DNA from: Piper betle
Taxonomy: Eukaryota > Streptophyta > Magnoliopsida > Piperales > Piperaceae
Direction: 5' to 3'
Length of the DNA stretch: 64,000 nt
Assembly (NCBI GenBank): GCA_033002965.1
Contig: JAURVB010000835.1
Location: forward strand, 52,172 to 116,171
Below the pieces are notes generated by a model. That model saw only the letters and a list, made by a program, of their open reading frames with translations, had not been told where the DNA came from and did no database searches. This document shows positions 23,810-39,809 of the stretch, in pieces. Position 1 is the stretch's first letter. Every line of letters starts with the position of its first letter. Made by a program: the position numbers and the translations under genes.

Positions 23810-26364
23810 CATTGAGCGACTTTTAGATCTCAGAGAAACAATGATCATCTTGTTTGTTTTCATATTCTTTTCGTAGAGGACAACAAATGAGCATTATTAG
23901 TTAAGAGATAAGGACAGGCTACCTGAGTTGCAGAGCAGGTACAGTACTCACACTTGGTGCGATGTAATTTATGTATGCATTGTTTGTAATTGGTTGTTCA
24001 TGTGTCTTGTATGCTTACAAATATATACCCACATACATTTGAAATATTCTAATGCAAGACTGTAGTTGGGAAAACCTGCAGAGATTTTTATGGATCCTTT
24101 TTCAATATCACGGATAAGATCCAAGTATCATAATACTTGATCGAACTAGAAAATAATTTTATCAACTAGTGGGGCTCGTTTGTTTTTCCCGGTGATTTCA
24201 AAAGAATCATCAGTTGATTTGTAAGATAATTTTGGATCCGGTGGTTATTAAGAAGAAGAATAAATAGTCGAATATGGCGTGTCTTTGTATTACACAATAC
24301 CATTGGTCATTATTACTCCGAATAATTATTAGGAACGCCCGCCAAGACGTACACTACAAGCCTCTCGCCCTGGGTGTCCATGTCTCTCTGTTCATCCCTA
24401 ATACTAGTTTCTAATAATTATTCCAATATTGTCTTCTCGTTAACTTTCCCTCAAAAGGCCTTAAATGGTACCACCATCAACAGTCCACGAGTTCCAGAAA
24501 AGGGCAGCAACCGATGATGACATTTAGAACGTCGATATCCCGCCACCTACCCCTTGTGTAACACAAGTGGATATCAATATCATAACACCATGTTGCCATC
24601 TTGTAATAAAAAACATGAAAGAGATGTAAACCCAAACTATGACATCAAGATTACCCAAAAGCCTGAGCTTTTGAAAATGCAAAAAATGTTATTAACATGT
24701 CGTAAGTACCATTCGGGGTTGCCTTTAGTTGATCACACAGACAAGTTAAGTACTAATAAATGACAAAGCGGGAACCAAGGTACCTGCTCTGATTGATAGC
24801 CTCCGAGACATCGTTTTAGGACAACTGCAAGTCTTCTGATTTGCTTCTTCGCGTGGGATTCCATGCGTTTGCATGTGTTTCGCGTGGGACTATGGGATGG
24901 TAATTCTCCGACCATCTTGAAACAAGGTCGCCATTTCTTGAGCTAATGATCTATTGATCTTGGTGAAAATAAATAAATTACATTAAAGTTTGATCCCTTA
25001 GTTAGTAAGGGAATCTGGACGTTTACATCTTTCCTGATACAGATCAAGTCAACAAGAGAATGACACGGCATTCACGACAACTACAGGTAAATTAAACCTT
25101 GGTGAATGGATTCACGGACAAAAACGTAGACTTTTCACTTTGTTTCATTTCTCTTGTAAAAGCGAAGAGCTGATCTATTTTCGTTGTAATTGATCCAAAT
25201 TAATCTACTTGTGTAGCAGTTAATTATAGTTTCAATAGTTGGATTGAAAAGAAGGAAATGCTACATCAAGGGAAGCACGGCATGATGCAAAGTAGTTTTT
25301 AAAAAATTAGCTAAAAAATCTGCCTTCGTATACGTGAGATATCACAAAAGGTGACGACGTATTATGCAAGCAAATAACAAGGATTCAGTAAAAGCTCTAG
25401 TAGAAGTTAACTTGTTGAACTCGACTATTTGATTATGGACCGAGTATTGTGTACGCTCGTCCAATTATGCGTCCCTAAGTGGCTCCCCGTTCTCTCTCTT
25501 TTTGCCCATTCTACCCAGTTTCCCATGTGTGCGCACAAACGCGAGCGCACCTACAAACCATTATTGATTCTTCTTCGCGTTACCTTTTGAAGTTTACGTG
25601 AAGTTCGACACTTAGATCTCCGCCTTCCCATTTTCAAACTCCAAGTGCATTTTTATAATGGCAATCACAGTCTGACCAAATCTTTCATCTCAAAATTACT
25701 ATTACAAGTTCACAACTACTACAGACTTTGAGTATGACCCGAGTCTCCTCCAGGTTGCGAGTTTGGTGAGTTCCTCCCAACAATCATGCACTTTTTTTCA
25801 TAAAAATAATCTTCTACTTGAGGCGTTGAATGATCTGCTGTGTCTCCTAGCAAAGCATTTGGCAGTTTGATTCCATACGTCTTACTTAGACTTTGCAGGT
25901 GTAGACACCAGACACAATTAGGTGAGACAAATTAGTTTATGTTCCACTTTGGCGACTCATATGCGGCAATCCAAAATTGAAGATGTTACTCCAAGGTGAT
26001 GACCAATTCAAACAATAATAGTATAATACGACTCACCAAACCCCATCTCTGACCCCGATTTCAACGTTTACGTGCCGGGCTGTCATTAATACTCTATTTT
26101 TAACTACTTAGTTTATGCTAACCTGCACTTAATTGCGCCTACTCATAAACTGGCTACCACTTATCAAACTTCAAACTTATTTTAAGCATACATTATGATG
26201 TAATTGATAAGCTTTTACTACAACATAATTGTACATGTTAAAGAGCGTATCAGGTACAAGAACATAGATCATGAGTGGTTAAAGAAGCCAAAAAAATTCT
26301 ACACGGATGAGGAAAAAATTTTTTAAAAAAATTGATATGACAATTTTCTCGTCGTTATTATGGT
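23810..26364. other. Intergenic region without a recognisable gene
   Basis: AT-rich DNA between the SDR gene (plus) and the 3' end of the arogenate dehydrogenase gene (minus). The genes are convergent, so this should hold both 3' UTRs and terminator regions. No repeat boundaries or RNA genes were recognised. Confidence 0.55.
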
Positions 26365-28153
26365 TTATCTACCACCCATCGACCGGGTTTCTATCTCTAC
26401 GGTGGCAGCTCCGGCGGAGGCGCTATCATGGGCCTGCGACGGCGGGGGCACGGCGAAGGAAGTGAGGTCCTTCATGTTATGGTTGCTGGGCAAGAAGTAT
26501 GGTGAAGGGTCCCTGGCATACTTGGTAGGCATGCCCTGCACAGGAACCCGTTCAACAATTTGTTTTCTTAAGATGTCATGCAGCCTCCCAAACAATTTCT
26601 GCTTCACCGTCTCAAAAGCTCGGTCTAAATTCTCAATCTGTTCGGTGGCGTTTACGTTGTACATGAACAATCCGTAATAGAGATCAAAACTGTCACTGAC
26701 CGTGTTCTCAGTCTGTACAAATCAATACAAAAATAGTTGTTAGTGTTCATGATCATGATCGCCATTTAAAAATTGATCTTGGGCATATAACATATTATAA
26801 GCTCATCAAACGTTGAATTACCAGCTGCAGGAGGGTCTCGTATCCTTTGGTGTTGATGGGGGTGGACTCCAAGTTCAACTGTGAGAGAATCCTTCCAATG
26901 GTGTGGGTGATGAACTGGCTACCAGCAGCATGCCGGTCATGTTCTTCACAGGACATCTCAACCATTTCGCATCCCTGCATTGTTTTTTGAGCAGCAAGCA
27001 CGTCAATGGCTGCAAAATTTACATCTTCTACTTAATGGAGAAATGACATGGTTTTTTTTTTGTCATGAAATGTGAACATCCAAGTCGAGATGGCAAGGCC
27101 TAGTGTCTCTTCATTGACTCAATAAGCATATATATATAGAAATGCTGGCTCTTTGTTTGTTTGAAGGGTCAGTGGTAATTACGATTCGATCTTTCAAAAA
27201 AGCTAAACTGGACTAACCTCATTCTCAAAAATGCTCAAGAACTGCTTGCACTTTTGTTCCTGGGAACTGTTCTCCGTAATCCGGACCTTGTCGAAGACAA
27301 ATGGAAGACCAGCCCATCCATTCTTTCCACTCTCTGGTCCGAACATTGGATGGGTGCAGACAATTCCAAAGCCAGGAGGAAGAACCTGCGCCCATAACCA
27401 TGACTTAGTTTTTTCATTTCCACCCAATTATAAGTATGAAGATCCGAATCACTCTTAAAAGTCGTATAATTCGATGGATTACCTCAAGGAAGAGATTCCT
27501 CGGAAATTGTTTTACTGACAAGACATCGGCAAAGATGGTGTCTGGCTTGAGCTTGTGCATCGGAATCTTTCGGATGACAGACTCGGTTGACAAGATGGAG
27601 CTGCACACGAACACCACATCCGGCTGTTCTTCGCAAAGAGCATCCAAGCTTCTGAAATTGCAGAATTTCACCAACCATTGATGAGTATATTTCTTTTCCA
27701 TTTAAGCTACAACTATGGCACATGAAACATCATAAACTGCTTAGTCAATTCTCACCCATAGAACTCGATGCCGTGCTGCTCACAGTACTCGGAATAATCA
27801 GACCGTGAAGTAGCCAACACCTTGTGGCCCTGCCTCTTCAGTGCCTTGGCAATGAACTGACCAAAGTTACCAAAGCCAATTATTCCAATTCTAAGGAGGG
27901 GCTCCTCCTCCGAAACTAAAGGCTCTGGTGACTCCTCAATGCGGTTAAAGATCGGGGTCTTCCTCAAAACACCAGATTTTGTAGAAAAGCTGCTGGATGT
28001 AATAGAGCTGGGTTTGAGTGATGGAAGCTTAGTAGACAGGAAGGATATCTGGTTAGCTTGTGAGGTGGTCGAAACAAGATGCTGCCGCAGATCGAAGTGA
28101 GCTTGGGAGTTAGAGATAGCTTTGTAAGAGCAGAGATGAAAGCTGGAGGCCAT
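26365..28153 (-). CDS. Arogenate dehydrogenase (TyrA family), plastid-targeted (5 exons, 411 aa)
   Basis: Exons: 28153-27756, 27651-27483, 27385-27218, 26974-26822 and 26712-26365. All are GT-AG, and frame closes at 411 aa. The first ~80 residues are rich in Ser/Thr with few acids, a typical chloroplast transit peptide. The Rossmann motif is GIIGFGNFG. Family blocks follow: CSSILSTESVIRKIP, THPMFGPESGKNGWAGLPFVFD, SCEEHDRHAAGSQFITHTIGRIL and NLESTPINTKGYETLL. These match plant NADP-dependent arogenate dehydrogenases, which oxidatively decarboxylate arogenate to tyrosine in the plastid. The C-terminal tail (~60 aa after LFGRLHDIL) is Pro/Ala/Ser-rich and probably disordered. Only one TyrA domain is present, unlike the tandem-domain Arabidopsis TyrAAt1. 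A CCATATATGG sequence near 28275-28284 could be the TATA region. Confidence 0.93.
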
Positions 28154-28299
28154 TCCTGTTGATGTTAGATCTTGTTTTCTGTTGGAGTTTAAAAAATGAA
28201 GCAGCTCTTCTTCCACGAGATGAGGGGAAGAAGGCCTCTCTTGCAGGTTTGTTCTGGTGGGAGTCGGTCCATGGCTCCATATATGGACCTTCACATCTT

Positions 28300-31200
28300 G
28301 TGAGTTTACTTTCTTGCCCTACACATTTTTTTCCTTCAAGTTATTGAGCCGATCTTTCCTTCACTTTGCACACTCTCTGACCTGACCTGTTAAACTTTGG
28401 CCTGTAGTGCTATATTCTTCAATCAACAGTAAGAAAAGAAGACACTAATAAAAAAATGTTACCTGGCCAATAAAAACTTATTATAGTGTGCTTGCCACTT
28501 GGAAAAAAAAATTATGGTTAGGTGCATGGTTTGATCAAAGTCTCTTCACTGTTAAAGACTTTATTACCATTGAAGACTTTTAATCTTGCAAGATTAAAAT
28601 GCTTCATCGTTCATTCAACTTACTAGTTGTAAACCAAGATGATATATAATTCGTGAGGATATGCTTTGGCATCTAACTATTCATTTTATCATGCAGGTTT
28701 CGATTGGCAAGTGGAATAATGCAGCTTTTTTATGGTTCGAAGTATCTAATCGTATCAAACACAGCAGACATTATTAGTTTAATTGGTAGTGGTGAAGGGA
28801 GGAGGAAAAACATAAAAAGACTAGAGGAGGCCAAAATTAAAGAAAGGTGAGAATATGAGAGAGCCGGTTGGTAGGGTCAACAGTGGCTTGCTAATGGCTG
28901 CCACTTCCCTTGCAAGTAACAAACAAGGACTGCTTATACAACTACAACGTGGGAAATGAGGCTGCGACATAGTTTAAGGGGAAAATGGTGTGCGAATGTT
29001 GACCAATGCCCGTGGAAGTGTCAAATTTGATCGGCCAGCAACTTCCTCGTCTTTGCAACTGATCCAAACTCTTTGGACTTGGATACCAAGATGGAGGAGG
29101 ATGATACCAGGAAAGGGGGTCTTGATCGGCTTTTGGAGCAATGATGTATCCATTTATTTGTCATATTTCTACAGTTGTGATATGAGCTTTTTGGATTTAA
29201 TTGGTAGCTACCAATCTCTCTTGGGCAGCTAGCTAAGCCTGGTTAGTGAAAAATTATTAGTTGATACATTTTCGAACGAAATTTTGCCCTCACTAGTGGT
29301 GGTTGGTGTATTTTTTTGTTTTTTTTTAAATAAAACAGTATCAGCTTGTATTGATATACTTATGTTAGGTCAAATTAAGCTACACCCTTAGGTTATAAAA
29401 TGGTCATAATTCAAAATCATTTTGCACGTTTGTGAGAAAAAAATCATTTGCAAATTAATCAGCACCGACGGCTGAATTTAATAAAATCGAACAGCGTATT
29501 TTAACATGCAAGTTAATGATAATGTAAAAAATATACAAAATTGGTGCCCAAATGGCAATCTGGATTTCATGTGTGACTCTATTTATGACCAAACGGTACA
29601 GCTAAATGCTACATTAATTAATTAATATATTTGTTTTAAGTTGGGTGCACATGGGGCTAGAGATCTCATGGCAACTCATAAGCAGTAGGCAATCAGATCC
29701 GGTGGCCTTGGACATGGACGAATCGTGGCTTCTCATATCCCACGCTCCACTCGTGGGCGCCCTTTCCAAAACAGGTTGTAACTGTTAATCATGTTTAGTG
29801 TTGCTGCAACTAGCCATAGGCCCTAGCTCTTCACCGCCGTCCATATTTATTAGCAGCGTCGTCCAAAGCTCTGCGTGAATAAGTAGTAAGTCTAAACCAA
29901 ATCAATCATTTGTTGACAGTGGAAAACAAAATCAAGCATTTGCTGTCTTTGCTAGTGACGGCTCAAACTGTTTCTTTTTTTTTTTGGAAAAAACAAACAA
30001 ATTGTTTGTTATTGCGAGGGCTAGTCGGTAAATTACTTGTTCAACGGCAAATATTTTTGTTTAACTTTTAATAATAATTATCCATGTCAATTATTTTGAA
30101 TTAGGTGGATTAAAAAAAGATAAAAAGTATGAAATGGCAGAATTGAGCAGTTTTTTAGTCGTTTTAGTAGGTTACAATAATTTGCCTTCATTACACGATC
30201 ACTAGCCTTTTAATTGCAATCAATATAACATCTTGGTTCAAGTATAACATATTTATCATGGTACTAAGTGTGACAATAAACTCGTTGTCGTTGGGTAAAA
30301 ATTATTTAAATTAATTGATGATATTTAAAAAAATTAATTTTAATAAACAAGTTAATTTTTTTAATTAAAATAATTTATACTGATCATTTAAGTGCTATAA
30401 CGGGTTTGTTGTAGCACTTGATACAGCTACGCCTTGGCCATTTTTCATTAGACAACAATTAAGTTGGTCATGATGAATTAACTCTACTTTTAGTAGCGCT
30501 CATTAATGCTGTTAATTATAAACCTTTGGCTAAAACAGAATTGTGTAAGCTCTTGTTTTGATTTTTTAAAGATTTATGATTAAAATACACATCACATGTA
30601 ATTTCATAACCTAGTTGGCTTCTTAGTTGCATGAATGGGGTAGAGTGAGCTTTTTATCGGAGGGAGATGACGAAGGATGATCAACTAGCAAACTATACTG
30701 TTCACTTAATTATCAAAGTTCAAACAATTACATAAACATGTAGCACGCATATATGAGGAAAATATTTTCATGCCATATGTAGCCGGCCGCAGCACTGCTT
30801 GATTGAAAATGGTTTTGGGCATTCCCTTACACATGGAGGAAAGCTGCGTGCATCAAAGTTACTACTTGTCACGCATCAATCAATTTCAACCGGTATGTGT
30901 GGCACGTGTCACACTAAACTCATAAGTCAGTCTAGCTATTTACGTGAAAAAAGTATATGACTTAGTCCCGATGACATTAAGAAAGAAAAATTTATTATAA
31001 GAAAATTTTATAATATTTACAGTGGAAACAATAAATACCACGTGTAGGAAAAAGATTATATGCAGGCACTCAGACTCAAAAGGTCATGTGCAGGCAGCAA
31101 AAATAAATAAAGCCACGTACAAGTAGTAAGTAAAACTCTGGCAATAATCATTGTTAAAATTGACAGTAATTACTATTTGTATTTATATCAATGATTATAA

Positions 31201-31763
31201 TTAATACTCTTTAATAATATTTATGTAAAAAAATTTAGCCAAAGAACAAAGATACCTCACTTTATTATAATATATTTTTAAGAATAATATAGTTTCACAT
31301 TGTTATTTCATACCACAATTAGATATTATTATTCTATTTTTGTTGAATTTTCTTTTAAAGTATTTTGTTAACAATAAAATTGATAATCTTAGAGATTTTA
31401 TAATTATTATGGGGAATTAGGATGTTTCCATTTTATTTAATAAAAATAACTAAGTCAAATTCTTAAAATTATTAACAATTTCCATTAAAAAAATCAAATA
31501 TATGTTATAACTAATAACTATTAACAATGTTTAAAAAAAAAGGGTTTGAAGGACCTAAAGCCCGCGAGCTTTGCCTTTAACCCCTCTATTAACCTCGCTG
31601 CCATCGTCTACTCCGGTCGCCGGGAAATCACCAGAGCTCCATCTCCGGCGACCACGGCTCTCCCTGCTCGGCCATTCTCCTTCCCATAATGTCCTTGTAA
31701 ACCTCATCGGCTGTCGCCCCCCACCTCCGCTGCCCTCCAAGCCACAGCTCCGACCACGAGCAA
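28300..31763. other. Intergenic region without a recognisable gene
   Basis: About 3.4 kb between the arogenate dehydrogenase promoter side and the MurA-like pseudogene. It is mostly AT-rich with short frames only. The segment 31560-31763 is GC-rich and may be the decayed 5' end (transit-peptide region) of the MurA-like gene, but no clear start codon remains. Confidence 0.5.
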
Positions 31764-34795
<3,032 letters not shown>

Positions 34796-36380
34796 TTTCT
34801 GGGATCATGTTCATCTTTTAATGGGTTTTACGGCTATACGTACAGCTAAAGTTACAGAGCTGAATGTTTTTCTTAATGTTCTACCTCCAACAAAATCTGA
34901 TGCCCTCTAAATATATACAGGTTTTCCTAATGCAATACAAAAACAATCACAGATAAGAAAAACTCTTTTCAACGAAAATAATATATAGCTGAACTCTCAC
35001 CCGACACTTATCTATCATTTGTTTTCAACAAAGCCTTTTCTTTCTGGACGGCATCCTACTAACAAAGAATCATCACAAATTTCCTTGTCCGATTGGTACA
35101 CTTGTAAGATTGGCCGCAACGGAAGAGGAGCCGGCCAAGGGAGACATCAATTAGGTAGGCGTGTCTGCGGTTGCTCATGTCACGAATCTAAGCGGGTACA
35201 AAAAAACCCAGTGTTGATTTAAGAAGAAGTTGATTACATGTTTAATAAGTAATTATACATTAGATGGGTTTGGGCCTTTTGCAAAATGACTAACCACAAG
35301 ATTATGTATAATTAAGTTATACCCCACCTTGCTGAAACATCCTCATGCATCCATCATGCACTTAAACTAGCCCGAATTCCTGCACAATACACGGGTATTG
35401 TATACAAATAAACACATTAAATTAAATATAAATAAAAAAATATAGGAGACATTTGCTGAAAAGTAAAAGAGACTGAAGTGATGTGTGTGTTGTTTTTATT
35501 ATATTTATAATCATGATAAAAAAATATTTTATCACGTATTGGGTTGTAATTTAATTGATTAAAAAGATCTTATAATAGGAGGTTATTATTTATTAAAAAT
35601 TTTATTGTTACCATAATATTTGCTATTACTTTTTGGAAACATCTAAGTAGATGCGCACTATCTTAACATTGTCAAGTAAATGTCCAAACTTGCCACAATC
35701 CATGTATTACGATACAATAATAAATATTAAATACATATATAAAAACAACCATGCATGTATATTAAGAGGTTTGGAAAAAGAGTAAAAGTATTTGAAGTTG
35801 CATGACTGCATGTACATAAAAGATTGATATGCTTCTCCTTCTTCCAAGTGGTTGAGACATATCTGTGGGCCGATCGATATTAAAATTTCTCAGTAAGGTC
35901 ACAAACCCTATATTCACGAGTTACCTTTAAAAAGTTGCAATCTCTTTAAAGATTAAAAATCACAACTTAAGAAGTGTAGCCTTTAATAAAGAATAAAGGG
36001 ACACATTTCATAAAAAAGTGCCTTTTTAAGAAAAGATGCACTAGCTTTAAGAGTAAGGAAAGATCATATATATAGCACTTAGAGCAAATATAGAAAAAAT
36101 TAAAGTTCCTTCAATTTTTGACGGGTCACCACGTGTTTGAAGAGTCGCAATTTACTGTGTTGGCCTTTTAGAAAAAAATACATCTTATAATAGCACTCTC
36201 TTACGACGAAATGCACCGTTTAGGAGAAAGGAGAGAATGGAAAGCCGTGATAGCAAATTTGGGTAAAAAAATTCCTTCCTTGCTTATAGTTAAGTATTAG
36301 ATACACGACGATATATATGATATAAAAAATTTTATTATGTTAATTTACAAAGTTTTTCAGGAACAAATTAATCTAATGAA

Positions 36381-36383
<3 letters not shown>

Positions 36384-36454
<71 letters not shown>
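36384..36454. repeat. Long interrupted (TA)n microsatellite
   Basis: TA tract of ~70 bases with a single TATTATTA interruption near 36416. No GC-rich insertion is present here, unlike the tracts at 19-21 kb. Confidence 0.95.
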
Positions 36455-36462
<8 letters not shown>

Positions 36463-36649
36463 ATATATGTGATGGGGGGGGAGATGTTGAGAATTTAAGA
36501 ACCCAACCAACATCCCACTGTATATGGACACACAAGATCAAAGAGTAGCTAATTCATGTGATTTCTCAATCAACAACTTGCAATTATATATTTTGATGGA
36601 TCTCTATTTGAGTACGTTGTTATAAGTAGGCACCTCTAGCTAGTTTACA

Positions 36650-36651
<2 letters not shown>

Positions 36652-36692
<41 letters not shown>
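36652..36692. repeat. (TA)n microsatellite
   Basis: Uninterrupted TA tract of about 40 bases. Confidence 0.95.
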
Positions 36693-36695
<3 letters not shown>

Positions 36696-39090
36696 AGCCT
36701 TGAACATTGGGTAATATTACCGCAGGCAAGAATCATCATTAGGCTTCCTCATTTACATAATAAAGCCTTAGATCTCAACACTGATTGATGATCAAACCAT
36801 AATCATGTGACAGATCCCCTTGGGGTATATTTAATTAGGAATAATATGCTTGAATATATAGAAAAACACTGAATTGCATTATGCCTAAAAAACCATACTA
36901 ATTACTTGCCTAAACCTCACAGTACTTATAACTACTTGATTAATTCAAGAAAGGCAAACATTTCACCATGTTCTACTTATTTCTTTCATTTCATATGCTT
37001 GGTAACTCCGCCTTGTGTTTTTCAGTCCCAAATCTATACAAACGGAGAGAACGAAATCAGAGGCCATACGATCGTCAAAAGTTTGCTATTTATAATCACA
37101 AGAATTATAATTTAAGATCTATGTTCATAACACCCATTCGGTATAAGGTGGAAGAAAAAGAAAAGAAAAGAATTTGTCTTGGTCATGAGAGGGAAGAAGA
37201 AGAAGATGTCCGGTAGTAAACATCTTCCTTTGAATCTGGACCCGAACACGAGAGTCCTAATTTATGAAGATACAATGCACGCAAGGAAAAATCAAAACTA
37301 GGGCTAAATGAAGTATGATCAGCAGTAATAAAACAAATTATCATCTACAGTTTGCAGGAGTTAAAAATAAACACAGAGAAACAAAAACATCACCAAATTA
37401 ATGAACTAACCAAAACAGAACTGGATGGAAGCCAGGTTCGTGGCTATATCTGCTATATTATAAACCCACTTTGCAACTTTAGTAATTTGTAATCGGCAAG
37501 ATACTAATCCCTGCCACTTTACAATCTTCTCTTGCATTCGATGTATATGGATATCATAAAAATTCTTCCAATCAACCTATTATATATTGGTTAGAAAAAT
37601 GCTTAATTAGTAGTAAGCTACTCACCACACATATCATTGGAAACTGAAAAATAATGAATGAATGAATAAGCTATGGACATATATACCGCATTAATATTAT
37701 ATATATATATATATATATCCAGCAAAATCTTAATCTATTCAAGCCGATCGAGCTCCATGTGAGTGGCAGTATACATAGCAACAAATAATATATGGGTAGC
37801 TAGCTGGTTCTAATCCCTCTCTAGTTGAATGAGAAATGCCATTCCTTTTTTTGTAGTAGATTGTAGTATAGCATCCATTCAGTATTTCAGAAATTGTTTC
37901 TCATTAGCTCAATTAAGTAATCTACTCTATTCAGTATTTGCTTTCATCTAATATTCATACATTTACATCTCATTCAATTTACTGTTAATTGTATGATCAC
38001 TCAATTATACATATGTTGTCGTATATGTTAATTTAAAATAAATAACTTTCCTGCTGCAAACTGCTACATATCAATGGTTATCAACTAGACATGGATATTA
38101 TCACTATATATCCACACCCGGGGAATTATCATTGGATTATAATGGTGTAGAATTGGAATGCCCTTGAATCTTGCTCGAACATGCCCCTTGAACTATTACT
38201 TTCTGATCTGTATCGAGTCCGTGAATATTAATGCGTCTTTCATGCGACCGGCATGCATATCTTGTTGGCCATATTGCTAATGGCAACTAGAACAACCTAG
38301 CTAGTATAATATAAGCAATTTGTAAAAACAAGAACCTAGCTGGCTAGTAATATAAGCAGCACATTAATTATAATGATAAACCTAGAAATATATATAAGCA
38401 CATTGTCTCATCATCCTTAACTATAAGCTACCATTTACTCATGTTTCTAGGATATCTTTTTTATAATGCTAAGTTTTAGTACCTCACAATTAACAACAGA
38501 AGATAGCTATCATAATTGATAACAAGCAAGTCCGCTGGTAAATTAATGTACTGAAAAGAAGAAGGAAAAATACAATTAACAAAGGAATGGATGGTCAGTA
38601 CTATATATTAGATGACAAAGAGACGTCAGACACAATTTTGAGTGCAATGCAGCATCTATAACTCATATATATAGTGTCAAGACAGACAGAGATCTACATA
38701 TCATTCATGGGGAGCAGAATAGCGTGTAGAATCTTGAAAGAGCCAAAACAGATGAAAAGTTAACATAAAGTTACAAATATAAAATAGTCATCTGTCCGAT
38801 CGATACTAGCCAAAGAAATTAAGAAAGATATGGAAGAGAGCTCTTGAGCATTATATATGAAATCTAGGTAGAACCATACAATATAGCAATAATAATATTC
38901 ATGCAACACATTCAATATATATTCGGCGCCAATTACTTATATATCAAATCCCTCAAACGAACTATGATTTGGGTTTATTCATTGTTTCATCCTCATCATC
39001 ATGCAAAGGTGAGAAAGGTATGCCAAAGTGATGTACCAGAGAATTGATATGATCACTGCATATGTCATCACTATATATATTGATCGTTGA

Positions 39091-39642
39091 TCATGAGCTG
39101 GGGCGCTTGCTCTGATCTCCACCTTCAACGTTACTACTTTGGCTTCTCTTCTTCTTCTTCTTCTTGTAAGGGATCCCTCTTGCCTTAGATTGACACTCTT
39201 TCACCTCCCTCAGGTAAACCCTAATGGGGCCGGTTCCGAAGGGATTCGTCTCCGGCGAGCCTCCGTTCTCCTCGTAGGCGGCGCGAAGGCGGCCGATGAG
39301 GGCGTCGAGGCTGCCCCAGGCCTGACGGAGGGGGCAGGTGCAAGGGGCAGGCGGATCTGGCTGGCCAAAGTAAGCGCAGCCATGGAGGTGCACCTTTGTC
39401 TTCCCAAACTGGTCCAAATACCTTAAAAAGTCCAGGACATGGGTGCAGTTGCACTGGGAGAGTGAGACAGGTGGCCTCTGGTTCTTCAGATACTGCCCAA
39501 AGGTGTTCCAATCCCTCCTCTTCTGAGACTCGTACCGGCTTAGCTGTGTGGTGGAGCTGGCCGGAGCATGATGCAGATCGCAGGAGGTAGAACGGGAAGA
39601 TGGCCCCTCAAGAGGGTCTTTCCCTCTCTCATGGCTGGCCAT
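39091..39642 (-). CDS. ALOG domain protein, LIGHT-DEPENDENT SHORT HYPOCOTYLS (LSH)/G1-like (183 aa, intronless)
   Basis: A single uninterrupted frame starting at the ATG at 39642. After ~32 Ser/His-rich residues comes a complete ALOG (DUF640) domain: [19 protein letters not shown], then [17 protein letters not shown], then [23 protein letters not shown] and [16 protein letters not shown] zinc-ribbon-like insert with conserved His/Cys (HGCAYFGQ...CTCPL) lies in the middle, and a nuclear localisation signal of seven basic residues (KKKKKKR) follows. ALOG proteins are plant nuclear DNA-binding regulators of organ boundaries and inflorescence or spikelet form (LSH1, rice G1/TAWAWA1). The length fits the short ALOG members. 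The domain derives from tyrosine recombinases of a retroelement type, according to family knowledge. Neighbours give no hint of target genes. Confidence 0.95.
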   Translation of the reverse strand: MASHERGKDPLEGPSSRSTSCDLHHAPASSTTQLSRYESQKRRDWNTFGQYLKNQRPPVSLSQCNCTHVLDFLRYLDQFGKTKVHLHGCAYFGQPDPPAPCTCPLRQAWGSLDALIGRLRAAYEENGGSPETNPFGTGPIRVYLREVKECQSKARGIPYKKKKKKRSQSSNVEGGDQSKRPSS

Positions 39643-39809
39643 GGCCGACTACTGGTTTTAGTTTCCACCCACTGTGTGAAAAGAGGGAGGAGTAAGGCAA
39701 GTGGTGGAAGGAGGGAGACATGGAGAAGGGAGTCCAATGCTAGACATTATGCATATCAAATCGAAGTCCTGTTGGGCTTACTTTACCTGATGGCCTTTTT
39801 ATTTTGTTT

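Larger units (their letters stand above)
34800..39090. other. Intergenic region with several (TA)n tracts, no recognisable gene
   Basis: AT-rich throughout. (TA)n tracts lie at 36384-36454, 36652-36692 and 37699-37718. Around 35920-36250 there are several short inverted, hairpin-like AAAG/CTTT repeats. No protein, tRNA or element ends recognised. The last ~300 bases are probably the 3' flank of the ALOG gene. Confidence 0.55.

Noticed and set aside
36384..36692. Large (TA)n tracts considered as sites of the GC-rich elements
   Set aside because: No GC-rich block or hairpin ends lie between or beside them; they look like uninterrupted or empty microsatellites.
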